DNA from: Legionella waltersii
Lineage (GTDB): Bacteria; Pseudomonadota; Gammaproteobacteria; Legionellales; Legionellaceae
Length of the DNA stretch: 64,000 bases
Direction of reading: 5' to 3'
Assembly: GCF_001468085.1 (NCBI RefSeq)
Contig: NZ_LNZB01000006.1
Coordinates: 62,001 to 126,000, forward strand
Shown here piece after piece: positions 37,194 through 45,138 of the stretch. Within the stretch, counting starts at the first letter, position 1; every line of letters starts with the position of its first letter. Under the pieces are notes generated by a model, which worked only from the letters and a program-made list of their open reading frames with translations, made no database searches and was not told the DNA's origin. Both the position numbers and the translations under genes were made by a program.

Positions 37194-37982
37194 ATGCTTT
37201 CCGTAATCATCATTACTAAAAATGAAGAGTCAAACATTAGACGATGTTTAGAGTCTGTTCGCTTTGCTGATGAAGTCATTGTATTGGATTCAGGCAGTAC
37301 TGATAACACGATAGCTATTGCTAAAGAGTTTACTGATAAGGTTTATTCCACGGATTGGCAAGGGTATGGAGTTCAGAAGCAACGAGCTCTTTTAAAGGCA
37401 ACAAGTGATTGGGTGCTAAATTTGGATGCAGATGAATCAGTTAGCCCTGAATTGCAAAATGAAATTATTGAAGTGATAAACTCGGATGCAGCTGATGCCT
37501 ATCGTATACCCATACAAATGGTATTTTACAAAAAACCATTAAGATACTCAGGCAGTCCTAAGCGTCACATTCGATTATTCAAAAGGAAGAATACAGCGTA
37601 CAGCGCGGATATTGTGCATGAAAAAATAGTGGTTCCTAGTACAGCTAAAGTAGGTAGGTTAAAAAACCCCATTATGCACCACTCCTTTAAGGACGTGCAT
37701 CATGTTCTTTATAAATTAAATAAATATTCTTCTTATAGTGCCAAAATTCGAATTGAGTCTAAAAAAAGTATAGGTATGGCTAAGATATTACTATCCACAA
37801 CGTGGATGTTTTTTAGATCGTATGTTTTGCAGAGAGGTTTTTTAGACGGCCAACCCGGATTTTTATTTGCAGTATTTAATGCTCAGGGAACTTTTTACCG
37901 GGGTATTAAGCAAATATATAAAGACAAAGAGCTAGGTCATTTACCTAAGGTATCAACTCCAGAGGACGAATTGTGCAATTAA
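37194..37982 (+). CDS. Glycosyltransferase family 2 protein (LPS-core type)
   Basis: A 262-residue GT-A enzyme of the WaaE/LgtF-like group. It shows LSVIIITKNEESNIRRCLES, VIVLDSGSTDNTIAIA, WQGYGVQKQRALLKA, the metal-binding LNLDADESVSPEL and YSADIVHEKIVV. Members add a glucose or similar residue to LPS core heptose or to glycolipid. It overlaps the next gene (an O-antigen-ligase-like protein) by ten bases, which supports an LPS role. The acceptor is not predictable from the sequence. Confidence 0.85.
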   Translation: MLSVIIITKNEESNIRRCLESVRFADEVIVLDSGSTDNTIAIAKEFTDKVYSTDWQGYGVQKQRALLKATSDWVLNLDADESVSPELQNEIIEVINSDAADAYRIPIQMVFYKKPLRYSGSPKRHIRLFKRKNTAYSADIVHEKIVVPSTAKVGRLKNPIMHHSFKDVHHVLYKLNKYSSYSAKIRIESKKSIGMAKILLSTTWMFFRSYVLQRGFLDGQPGFLFAVFNAQGTFYRGIKQIYKDKELGHLPKVSTPEDELCN

Positions 37983-39226
37983 GCTTATCCAGTGCGAAAG
38001 GTTTGTTATTAGCCCCAGTTTTTTTTGTTTTGTTTACCTTTTTCATACCGATTAGCCCTACCATTAAATCAATTTGTTTTGTGTGCAGCTTGATAGCAAT
38101 CTTGATTGTGCCTGAATATAGAAATCTTATCAAAGAAGCGTTTGGCACGCTATGGGGAAGGGCTGCCGCAATTCTCTTCGTATATATTGTTATTGCTACT
38201 CTATGGAGTCCTGCCCCGTATTTGGATCAGCTAGGAGTCGTTGGTAAGTATTGTAAACTTATTTATCTACCTCTGCTGGCTGTAGGTTTTATGAGTCCTA
38301 AAGTAAGAAATTGGAGCATTAATGCCTACTTAGCAGCAATTTTCCTAACGTGTATTATTTCAATGTTGAAGGCACTGAACCTAATAGAGTCACAAGATCC
38401 CGGGATGGTGTTTTATAATCATATCATCACTGGATTCATGGTGGCTTTGGCTGCTTATTTAGCAGGCTTACAGATGTTTAAAAATAGTGGATGGCTCCGG
38501 AGCATCTATTTATTTTTATTGGTATTTACAAGTTATCAAGTTCTATTTATTAATACAGGAAGAACAGGGTATTTAGTGTATATCGTATTGATGGTTTTAT
38601 TACTGGTACAGACCCTGTCCATTAAGAAAGCTGTGTTAGGTTTATTAGTATTTACTGGGACTATGAGTTTGGTTTACCAATTTAGTCCGGTAATGCAGAT
38701 TAGAACATTTGAATTATTAAAAGATATTCAACAATTACAGCATAATAATAAAAATACCTCATTAGGGTACCGAATTCAGTTTCATCATTATGCGAAACAA
38801 TTAATGATGAAGAATCCCTGGATTGGCATTGGTACAGGTGGATTTAAATACAGCTTTGCAAAAGATGATCCTGTTCCAAGCTGGGGTAAAGAGCTCACGG
38901 ATCCTCACAGTCAGTACTGGATGATTTTGGCAGAGCAGGGAATAATTGGTTTGTTTTTATTCATCATGTTTCTAGCAAGTTTATTTGTTACTGCGTTCCG
39001 TGTTTCAGAAAGTAGACCCATTTTACTTGGTGTATTAATCGCTTTTTGTATTGGCTCAATCTCAGATACCATACTGTGTTATTCAACCGCCGGCTATTTA
39101 TTAATTGTATTAAGTGCCCTTTGTTTTGGTGAGTTAATTGCTAACAAAAGGACATCAGAGGAGACTAAAATCCAGAATGCCAACTCGACCCACCTTAATC
39201 ATTCAGGAGGGGAAGCCGCTTTTTAG
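37973..39226 (+). CDS. O-antigen ligase-like membrane protein
   Basis: A 417-residue polytopic protein of the Wzy_C/WaaL family, with about eleven to twelve helices and a large periplasmic loop. The loop carries the WaaL-type motif HHYAKQLMMKNPWIGIGTGG, followed by a DPHSQYWMILAEQGIIGLFLF stretch containing the conserved H-x-x-Y/W region. WaaL joins undecaprenyl-linked O-chain to lipid A-core in the periplasm; Wzy polymerases look similar, so ligase versus polymerase is not settled. The start is a GTG overlapping the upstream GT2 gene. A hairpin of AGGGCTT/AAGCCCT follows the stop. Confidence 0.82.
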   Translation: MQLSLSSAKGLLLAPVFFVLFTFFIPISPTIKSICFVCSLIAILIVPEYRNLIKEAFGTLWGRAAAILFVYIVIATLWSPAPYLDQLGVVGKYCKLIYLPLLAVGFMSPKVRNWSINAYLAAIFLTCIISMLKALNLIESQDPGMVFYNHIITGFMVALAAYLAGLQMFKNSGWLRSIYLFLLVFTSYQVLFINTGRTGYLVYIVLMVLLLVQTLSIKKAVLGLLVFTGTMSLVYQFSPVMQIRTFELLKDIQQLQHNNKNTSLGYRIQFHHYAKQLMMKNPWIGIGTGGFKYSFAKDDPVPSWGKELTDPHSQYWMILAEQGIIGLFLFIMFLASLFVTAFRVSESRPILLGVLIAFCIGSISDTILCYSTAGYLLIVLSALCFGELIANKRTSEETKIQNANSTHLNHSGGEAAF

Positions 39227-39229
39227 GAT

Positions 39230-39250
39230 AGGGCTTACGAAAAAAGCCCT
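39230..39250 (+). terminator. Hairpin after the O-antigen ligase-like gene
   Basis: AGGGCTT (39230-39236) pairs with AAGCCCT (39244-39250) around ACGAAAA, four bases after the stop. The sequence also resembles one end of the CAGGACTTACGAAAAA repeat family (GGGCTTACGAAAAAA), so it may be a decayed repeat end used as a terminator. Confidence 0.45.
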
Positions 39251-39279
39251 TGAGTTCAAAATCCTATGGAGTATAACCC

Positions 39280-39612
39280 CTAATAAATGGCTATTTTTTC
39301 TATGGGTTTCTGCAATGAACATTCTTCAGAATAAGAACCATCATTACAAAGTACGAGTCCCTCAGCATTTACATTTGACATAACACCACCATGCCATAAG
39401 CAACAGCCTTTTAAAAACTGTAGATCCATTACCGCATGGCGAGTGCAATAACAGGTAGAGTAGAAGCCATTTTGGCATACAAGCCGCCCTGCAGATGAAT
39501 CACAATAGTTAATTCCTCCCATGCTTCCACAACAGCCCTCTGCAAAGACTGATGGTACGCTCAGAAATAGTAGGCCAGCTAAGGATATTGATTTTATTGT
39601 TTTTATTATCAT
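39280..39612 (-). CDS. Small secreted cysteine-rich protein
   Basis: A 110-residue protein with a clear signal peptide (MIIKTIKSISLAGLLFLSVP, ending VFA) and ten cysteines at 27, 28, 37, 46, 54, 56, 70, 71, 89 and 98. The mature region holds two related halves, CCGSMGGINYC...GRLVCQNGFYSTC and CCLWHGGVMSN...GLVLCNDGSYSEEC, each with CC-x3-GG, then VC/LC-x-(N/D)-G-x-x-S-x-x-C. Short CC-GG domains of this kind are common in uncharacterised exported proteobacterial proteins. Disulfides suggest a periplasmic or external location. Function unknown. Confidence 0.7.
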   Translation of the reverse strand: MIIKTIKSISLAGLLFLSVPSVFAEGCCGSMGGINYCDSSAGRLVCQNGFYSTCYCTRHAVMDLQFLKGCCLWHGGVMSNVNAEGLVLCNDGSYSEECSLQKPIEKIAIY

Positions 39613-39650
39613 TTTAGTTTACCTGAGGGGTCTTTACTTTAAGAATAGCA

Positions 39651-39774
39651 CAGGACTTATGAAAAACCCCAGTTTCTTTGTTAAAAACTGACTTTCAATT
39701 CGAGCATCTAGTTTATCTAAATTCCCTTATTGGAATCGATGTTTGCCTCGATCTTTAGCTTTTCATAAATTCTG
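39651..39774. repeat. MITE-like element of 124 bp (CAGGACTTAYGAAAAA family)
   Basis: It begins CAGGACTTATGAAAAACCCC and ends AGCTTTTCATAAATTCTG, with complementary termini. It aligns with 17831-17955 over its whole length (TTTGTTAAAAA, TCTAGTTTATCTAAATTCCC, TGCCTCGATCTT). It lies between the Cys-rich gene and the rhomboid gene and has no ORF. Confidence 0.78.
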
Positions 39775-39789
39775 TAGCTTACTATTGGG

Positions 39790-40389
39790 TCAAATAAAAT
39801 GAAACACCAATTGTGGATAGGTTTCGAGTAAATAACAGGTTGCTAACCCAGACAACAAACCAAACAAATGCCCTTGCCAGGAAACGCCTTTTTCCCCAGG
39901 GAAAATACCTAAAAATAGACCTGCAAAATAATATAGGCTTAAAACACCTAGAATAATGGTTGTTACTGTCCCGTGCTGATAAATATTGTACACCAAAAAG
40001 CCCCAATAACCGGTGATAATTGCGCTTGCTCCAACATGCAGGCCAGGTTTAGCAAATAACCAAATGCTTAAACCACTGAGCAAAGTGATCATGAAGGTCA
40101 CTGTCAAGTAATAATTGAGACCATTAATCAGAATAAAATTACTTAAAACAACCAATGGTATTGAATTGAAAAAAATGTGATTAAAATTGACATGAAGTAC
40201 AGGGGCAAAGACAATACCACGGAGACCAATTATTCGGCGTGGTATTATTCCCAGCAATAAGAGATTCCTAAATACTCGAGTGACTATAAACATAGTCCAT
40301 GGAATAAGAAGTATGATGCCCAGAACATACAAATTATTCTTGGTCTGACTAACGATTTGAGTTAAGCTCGTTAATAATTCACTAATCAT
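39790..40389 (-). CDS. Rhomboid-family intramembrane serine protease
   Basis: A 199-residue six-helix protein of the GlpG/rhomboid superfamily, which cleaves transmembrane substrates in the bilayer. The catalytic dyad is Ser122 in GLHVGASAIITG (G-x-S) and His174 in WQGHLFGLLSG. The oxyanion-side H-x-N-x-x-H region is HVNFNHIFFNS (His66, Asn68, His71). All catalytic landmarks are present, so it is probably active. It starts immediately after the M23 peptidase gene on the same strand, with two bases between them. Substrate unknown. Confidence 0.88.
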   Translation of the reverse strand: MISELLTSLTQIVSQTKNNLYVLGIILLIPWTMFIVTRVFRNLLLLGIIPRRIIGLRGIVFAPVLHVNFNHIFFNSIPLVVLSNFILINGLNYYLTVTFMITLLSGLSIWLFAKPGLHVGASAIITGYWGFLVYNIYQHGTVTTIILGVLSLYYFAGLFLGIFPGEKGVSWQGHLFGLLSGLATCYLLETYPQLVFHFI

Positions 40390-40391
40390 GA

Positions 40392-41288
40392 TTATTTGTT
40401 ATTGTTCTCCGCGGTAGTCGGCTTAGTATTGGGTTGTAAAGGCGGCTTTGGAGTAATTGCTATATTCCGATATTGTACAAATAATAATGGCTCTACTAAG
40501 GTTTGATTTACTATCATTGTCCAATGTAAGTGGGGACCAGTTGCTCTTCCAGTCATTCCAATAAGCCCAATAAGTTGTCCTTGTGTTACTTTATCACCAA
40601 TTTTAACGTCTATTTTGCTTAGGTGAGCATAAAGCGAGAAAACACCCATCCCATGATCAAGAATCACAGTGTTACCTGTAAAGAAATAATCTCCAGTTTC
40701 TACAACAGTACCATTGTTAACGGCATACACAGGTTGGCCTTCTTGAGCGGCTATATCTAGTCCGGAGTGTGGATCTCTAGGTTGTTTATTATAAAATCGA
40801 TTAAGCCCAAATAAGCTCGATACAGGTCCAGTAATTGGGGCTGTAAATGATTGTTGGAATGGATTTTCATTTGAAAAATGCGCGAAAATGTCCGTTAATT
40901 TTTTTGTTTCTTTCGCAATTCGTTTTAAGTCCTGAGGTTGCGGATCGACTTTGCTTAAGTCTTTAATAGTTAGGTATTGGGTATTATATAATTTGTTGCT
41001 CACGTGGAAAGGGATAGTTGTTTTGATTGGTTTCGTAATTTGTATGTATTGTATAGAGTCCGTTTTTTTTAAAGGGATAGCAACGATAAGTAGCCATTGA
41101 TTTTTTTTATCACTTGGAAGAACAACGATTCGACTTCCCTCATAATAAGCAGTGGGTTCCTGCTTAATATCAATAGGTATAATCGTTAGACCTCCATTCA
41201 CTGAATGGTTTTCTGGTAAGGCTATAGCAAAGCAAGGGGTTAAGACAAACAGCAAATTAATAATGAAAGTGAATAGACATTTATACAT
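40392..41288 (-). CDS. M23 family metallopeptidase
   Basis: A 298-residue exported LytM-type zinc endopeptidase that likely cuts peptidoglycan cross-links. It has a signal peptide (MYKCLFTFIINLLFVLTPCF, then AIA), an N-terminal beta domain, and the C-terminal M23 domain. The metal ligands are His174 and Asp178 (HSGLDIAA) and His255, with the catalytic His222 (YAHLSK) and His253 (GPHLHW). All are intact, so it is not a degenerate activator. It is eight bases downstream of xseA and two bases upstream of the rhomboid gene, so the three are probably one transcript. Confidence 0.92.
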   Translation of the reverse strand: MYKCLFTFIINLLFVLTPCFAIALPENHSVNGGLTIIPIDIKQEPTAYYEGSRIVVLPSDKKNQWLLIVAIPLKKTDSIQYIQITKPIKTTIPFHVSNKLYNTQYLTIKDLSKVDPQPQDLKRIAKETKKLTDIFAHFSNENPFQQSFTAPITGPVSSLFGLNRFYNKQPRDPHSGLDIAAQEGQPVYAVNNGTVVETGDYFFTGNTVILDHGMGVFSLYAHLSKIDVKIGDKVTQGQLIGLIGMTGRATGPHLHWTMIVNQTLVEPLLFVQYRNIAITPKPPLQPNTKPTTAENNNK

Positions 41289-41296
41289 GGCACTGT

Positions 41297-42628
41297 TTAG
41301 TCCTTTATCAGAGTTACTTCACATGTTAACCGCCCTTTAGATAAAATGATATCCAGGGCATCCCCAACTTGAACTTGTTTGCTAGTAAACAGAATTTCCT
41401 CTTCTTTTTTTACTATAGCATACCCTCTATCAAGTGTGGCCAAAGGGCTGACCACATGTAATGTCGATAGGCAAGTTATTAATCGTTGCTTAGAATCATT
41501 GAGTTTACGTTTAATCTCTTGCAAAAGTTGCACTAAAAGTTGTTTCAACCTCATCTGCGCTTGAGCCACCTGTTTTATAGGATTATAGCTATGCAGTGTT
41601 GTTGAGTAGAGATGCAATACGTGTTGCTGTTGTTTTAATGCATTTTGGATGGTAAATATGAGTTGTTTTTCCAAATAATCAAGGGTTTGCCAGTGATTAC
41701 CAATGGCTTGCTTAGGAGAAGCAATTTTATCGACCAAGTGATTGATCTTAATTTGTAAAGCCTGATGAACTCTGAGAATCGCTTTGTACAGTCTGGATTC
41801 GAGAGCTTCTATCAGGGCAAAAAGATCAATACTATTAGGTGTTACGGCTGCAGCTGCAGCGGTTGGAGTTTCTGCCCGATAATCGGCTACAAAATCAGCG
41901 ATTGTAAAATCGGTTTCATGACCTACACCAGAAACAACAGGGATTTTGCTTGAAACTATGGCTCTCGCTAATTGTTCGTCATTAAAAGCCCATAAATCTT
42001 CAATGCTCCCTCCGCCACGAGCTAGAATAAGAACTTGGCAGCGATTTTGTTGATTTGCAAGATTTAAAGCACTCACCAATTGTTGTGAGGCTGTTTGCCC
42101 CTGAACTTCACTTGGGTAAATAATGATCTTGGCCACTGCAAATCGACGACCTAAGGTCGCTAAAATATCTCTGATAGCTGCTCCGTTAGGTGAGGTAATA
42201 ATTCCAATGCTCTCAGGAAACTTGGGTAAAGCTCGTTTTCGTTCAGGATTAAATAGTCCTTCTGTGGCAAGTTTATTTTTTAATTCTTCAAATTGTTGAT
42301 ACAAAGCCCCAAGTCCGGCCTCAGTGATTGCTTCCACAATTAATTGGTATTCACCACGAGCTTCATACACGCTTAATTTTCCGCTTGCTACTACATGTTG
42401 GCCATCAGAAAACGTATTGCGAGTGTTATTGGTTTGTCTGTTTTTAAAAAAGGCACAGCGAATCTGAGCAGCACTGTCTTTTAAAGTGAAATAATAGTGA
42501 CCGGATGATGGCTTACTTAAATTAGAAATTTCACCCTCAACATGCACCACCCCAAAATCATGCTCAAGAAAACCTTTAACTTGTCTGTTTAATTGGCTTA
42601 CAGTAACTATCGATAATTTTGAATCCAT
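41297..42628 (-). CDS. xseA: Exodeoxyribonuclease VII large subunit
   Basis: The catalytic subunit of exonuclease VII, which degrades single-stranded DNA from both ends. The 443 residues show the N-terminal OB fold (VEGEISNLSKPSSGHYYFTL) and the catalytic domain with IGIITSPNGAAIRDILATL, LARGGGSIEDLWAFNDE, VSGVGHETDFTIADFVADYR and AETPTAAAAAVTP. A long C-terminal coiled-coil stretch follows, and the end is DRGYAIVKKEEEIL. Length is normal. The small subunit xseB is not in the window. Confidence 0.95.
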   Translation of the reverse strand: MDSKLSIVTVSQLNRQVKGFLEHDFGVVHVEGEISNLSKPSSGHYYFTLKDSAAQIRCAFFKNRQTNNTRNTFSDGQHVVASGKLSVYEARGEYQLIVEAITEAGLGALYQQFEELKNKLATEGLFNPERKRALPKFPESIGIITSPNGAAIRDILATLGRRFAVAKIIIYPSEVQGQTASQQLVSALNLANQQNRCQVLILARGGGSIEDLWAFNDEQLARAIVSSKIPVVSGVGHETDFTIADFVADYRAETPTAAAAAVTPNSIDLFALIEALESRLYKAILRVHQALQIKINHLVDKIASPKQAIGNHWQTLDYLEKQLIFTIQNALKQQQHVLHLYSTTLHSYNPIKQVAQAQMRLKQLLVQLLQEIKRKLNDSKQRLITCLSTLHVVSPLATLDRGYAIVKKEEEILFTSKQVQVGDALDIILSKGRLTCEVTLIKD

Positions 42629-42757
42629 ATTGGAAAAAACCCACTCATATATAGTGACTTATTTAAAAAAACTCAGGTTATAGCAAATCAAACTTTGATT
42701 TGAAATCCTAAGTTATTATATGATGGTTTATTAAATTAAAGAAATTGAGGATGTCCA

Positions 42758-44482
42758 ATGAAAAAGACGCTATTTATAGCGACAATCTTTGTATCCTCCA
42801 TTGCTACCGCCGATACTTTGTATGATGCTGTCCAACATGGCATGATTGCTAATCCCGATGTATTGTTAAATACCGCGAAAGGATTGTCAGCAAAACAAGC
42901 CATCGATAAAGCAAAAGGCGCTTATTATCCTTCAATTGATGTGACCGGTAGCTTTGGTAGGGAGAGGAGTCAAAACCCTACTAGCCAAGCTATTGATTCA
43001 TCAGGAATTGCAATTTTAAATAGAACGGAGTCAATGGTAGAGCTTAGGCAAAAGCTATTTTCTGGTGGGGGAGTAGTCAACGAAGTAAAACGTAATCAGT
43101 ATTTATCCCAAGCACAAGAGTGGAGAACTCAAGGGGTTGCTGAAGATCTTGCTCTAGAAATCACAAAGGATTATTTAGCGGTCCTGTTGCATGAACGATT
43201 GTACAAATACTCTATTTCAAATTTGGCTGCACACCATGCCGTTTTTAAAATGATTAAAGAACGCGCAGATGCTGGAATATCTAGGTTGGCAGAAGTTGAT
43301 CAAGCACAAGCTAGGTTAGCTTTAGCTGAGGCGAATAAAATTAGTGCGTTGGCTAATTTACAGGAAGCACGCATCAATTATGCAAAGGCTGTTGGGAAAT
43401 GGCCAGAGAATCTTAAACAACCCAAGATACCTTCTCGTGCAAGCTTGCCAAGTAATTTAGCAAAAGCGATTGAAAAAGGTTTGGACAATCATCCAACGGT
43501 TAAATCAACCTATGCAGATGTGAAACAAGCAAAGGCACAATTTGAAGTCGCTCGAGCAGGGTATTATCCTCAAGTCGAGTTTGTGGTGCATGCTTCAAAC
43601 AATAAAAATCTAAGTGGATTGTATGGCCCAAATAATTCGGATCTAGCAGCTATTCGAATGACTTATAATGCCTTCAAGGGCGGAGCTGATTCCGCTGCTG
43701 TTAGAGAGACAGCTTATCAAGTGCAAGAGGCCTATGAAACGAAAAACCGATCTCTATTGGAACTAAAGGAAGCTATTCGCTTGGCTTGGAATGCTTATGT
43801 ATCTGCTGGGTTAAGGTTATCCCCTCTTAAAATGCATGTGTTTTCCTCAAGGAAAACAAGAGCGGCCTATCAAGATGAGTTTAAAATTGGAAAAAGAACG
43901 TTGCTGGATCTCTTAGATTCACAAAATGAATATTATCAGTCCCAAATTGAATTAGCTCGTGGAGAGAATGATGAAATACTTTCTCGATACAGGATACTCA
44001 ATGGCATGGGCTGTTTATTAAAATATTTGAGTTTGAAATTACCTGAAAATGTCGTTAACAACGATGTCTATTCTTCGGCTCAAACTAATATTTTACTGGA
44101 TAATAGAATGGATGGAGTCCCTTATCCTAATAACACAGATAATTCCATGGCTTTAACTCATCCATTGAAGAACATGGACAGGACGCCACTCACTCAATCC
44201 ATGCTGGATAAGAATACAACTTATCCAAAACAAGTAACGCCCAAGTCCTGGTATGTTTCAGTCAGTTCTTTTAAAGATAAGAAACAAGCAATGGTCTTGG
44301 TTAATCACCTTGTTGAGCTAGGATTTAGTGCATTTATTAGTCCATATCAGAATTTGTATGCTGTTTTCGTTGGCCCTTACGAATACCGTGGTCATGCTGG
44401 TAATGGCATGGAGAGAATAAAGGAATTAGCCCATGTGCAGGGAGTACTGGTTGCCTTTAAAGAGCCACCTAAAAAAATATAA
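42758..44482 (+). CDS. lapE: TolC-family outer-membrane channel with C-terminal SPOR domain (LapE-like)
   Basis: A 574-residue outer-membrane factor of type I secretion. It has a signal peptide (MKKTLFIATIFVSSIATA), two TolC/OEP repeats (LYDAVQHGMIANPDVLLNTA and the second at ARAGYYPQVEFVVHASN), and the typical GKRTLLDLLDSQNEYYQSQ segment. The C-terminal ~80 residues are not TolC-like: WYVSVSSFKDKKQAMVLVNH, then LYAVFVGPYEYRGHAG matches a SPOR fold, which elsewhere binds denuded peptidoglycan. The gene starts a unit with lapG and lapD, so it is probably the outer-membrane exit for a LapA-like or RtxA adhesin. The ABC transporter and membrane-fusion genes are not beside it. Confidence 0.85.
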   Translation: MKKTLFIATIFVSSIATADTLYDAVQHGMIANPDVLLNTAKGLSAKQAIDKAKGAYYPSIDVTGSFGRERSQNPTSQAIDSSGIAILNRTESMVELRQKLFSGGGVVNEVKRNQYLSQAQEWRTQGVAEDLALEITKDYLAVLLHERLYKYSISNLAAHHAVFKMIKERADAGISRLAEVDQAQARLALAEANKISALANLQEARINYAKAVGKWPENLKQPKIPSRASLPSNLAKAIEKGLDNHPTVKSTYADVKQAKAQFEVARAGYYPQVEFVVHASNNKNLSGLYGPNNSDLAAIRMTYNAFKGGADSAAVRETAYQVQEAYETKNRSLLELKEAIRLAWNAYVSAGLRLSPLKMHVFSSRKTRAAYQDEFKIGKRTLLDLLDSQNEYYQSQIELARGENDEILSRYRILNGMGCLLKYLSLKLPENVVNNDVYSSAQTNILLDNRMDGVPYPNNTDNSMALTHPLKNMDRTPLTQSMLDKNTTYPKQVTPKSWYVSVSSFKDKKQAMVLVNHLVELGFSAFISPYQNLYAVFVGPYEYRGHAGNGMERIKELAHVQGVLVAFKEPPKKI

Positions 44483-45122
44483 TTCTAGATTAGGTTTATT
44501 CTTAAGATTAAGCCTTATCTTATTTGTGTTTAATGGATTTCCAATACTAGCTTACTCACAAATTACAGTTGAAAAGATCAAAACATTAGCTCTCCAATAC
44601 CAAGGAGACGCTCAAAAGCGATTTAATGCATGGGCTAAATTAATGGCTTCTTTGAAAAATAAGCCAGAACTAGAACAGCTTGAGAAGGTGAATTCTTTTT
44701 TTAATCAATTTGAATACCAGCCTGATACTGGGCTAGGGGATAATGATGATTATTGGAAATCCCCTATAGAGTTCATCGTTGATGGGGGAGGGGACTGTGA
44801 AGATTATGCAATCATCAAATATTTCAGTCTAATCACACTCGGTGTGCCTACTGAGAAATTAAGGATTACCTACGTAACCTCTTTAACTCTAAACCAAGCA
44901 CATATGGTTTTATCGTACTACCCTTCACCTGAGGCGGAACCACTTATTTTGGATAGCTTGGAAAGTAAAATCAAAAAAGCGTCTAAGCGTCCTGATCTAA
45001 AACCGATCTATAGTTTCAACGGTGATGGTTTATGGTTAACAAAAAAAATAGGTCAAGGAACTTCTGTTGGTGATCCAAGAAGTTTGAACAAATGGAATGA
45101 TCTGATAAAACGGATGGAATAA
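44433..45122 (+). CDS. lapG: LapG-type periplasmic cysteine protease (BTLCP)
   Basis: A transglutaminase-like protease that clips the N-terminus of a LapA/RtxA-type adhesin and frees it from the outer-membrane pore. The 229 residues contain a hydrophobic N-terminal segment (LRLSLILFVFNGFPILAYS) and the catalytic triad Cys122 (GGGDCEDYA), His157 (NQAHMVL) and Asp174 (LILDSL). The C-to-H spacing is 35 and H-to-D is 17, as in characterised LapG. Calcium-binding Asp residues are present near DNDDYW. The start at 44433 lies inside the 3' end of lapE, and a later start would still leave the signal segment. lapD follows. Confidence 0.93.
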   Translation: MCREYWLPLKSHLKKYNSRLGLFLRLSLILFVFNGFPILAYSQITVEKIKTLALQYQGDAQKRFNAWAKLMASLKNKPELEQLEKVNSFFNQFEYQPDTGLGDNDDYWKSPIEFIVDGGGDCEDYAIIKYFSLITLGVPTEKLRITYVTSLTLNQAHMVLSYYPSPEAEPLILDSLESKIKKASKRPDLKPIYSFNGDGLWLTKKIGQGTSVGDPRSLNKWNDLIKRME

Positions 45123-45138
45123 GAAAGGTGATACTACC

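Noticed and set aside
39138-39383. 81-codon plus-strand ORF overlapping the O-antigen-ligase 3' end
   Set aside because: It overlaps two better genes and the terminator hairpin, and has no signal or family match.
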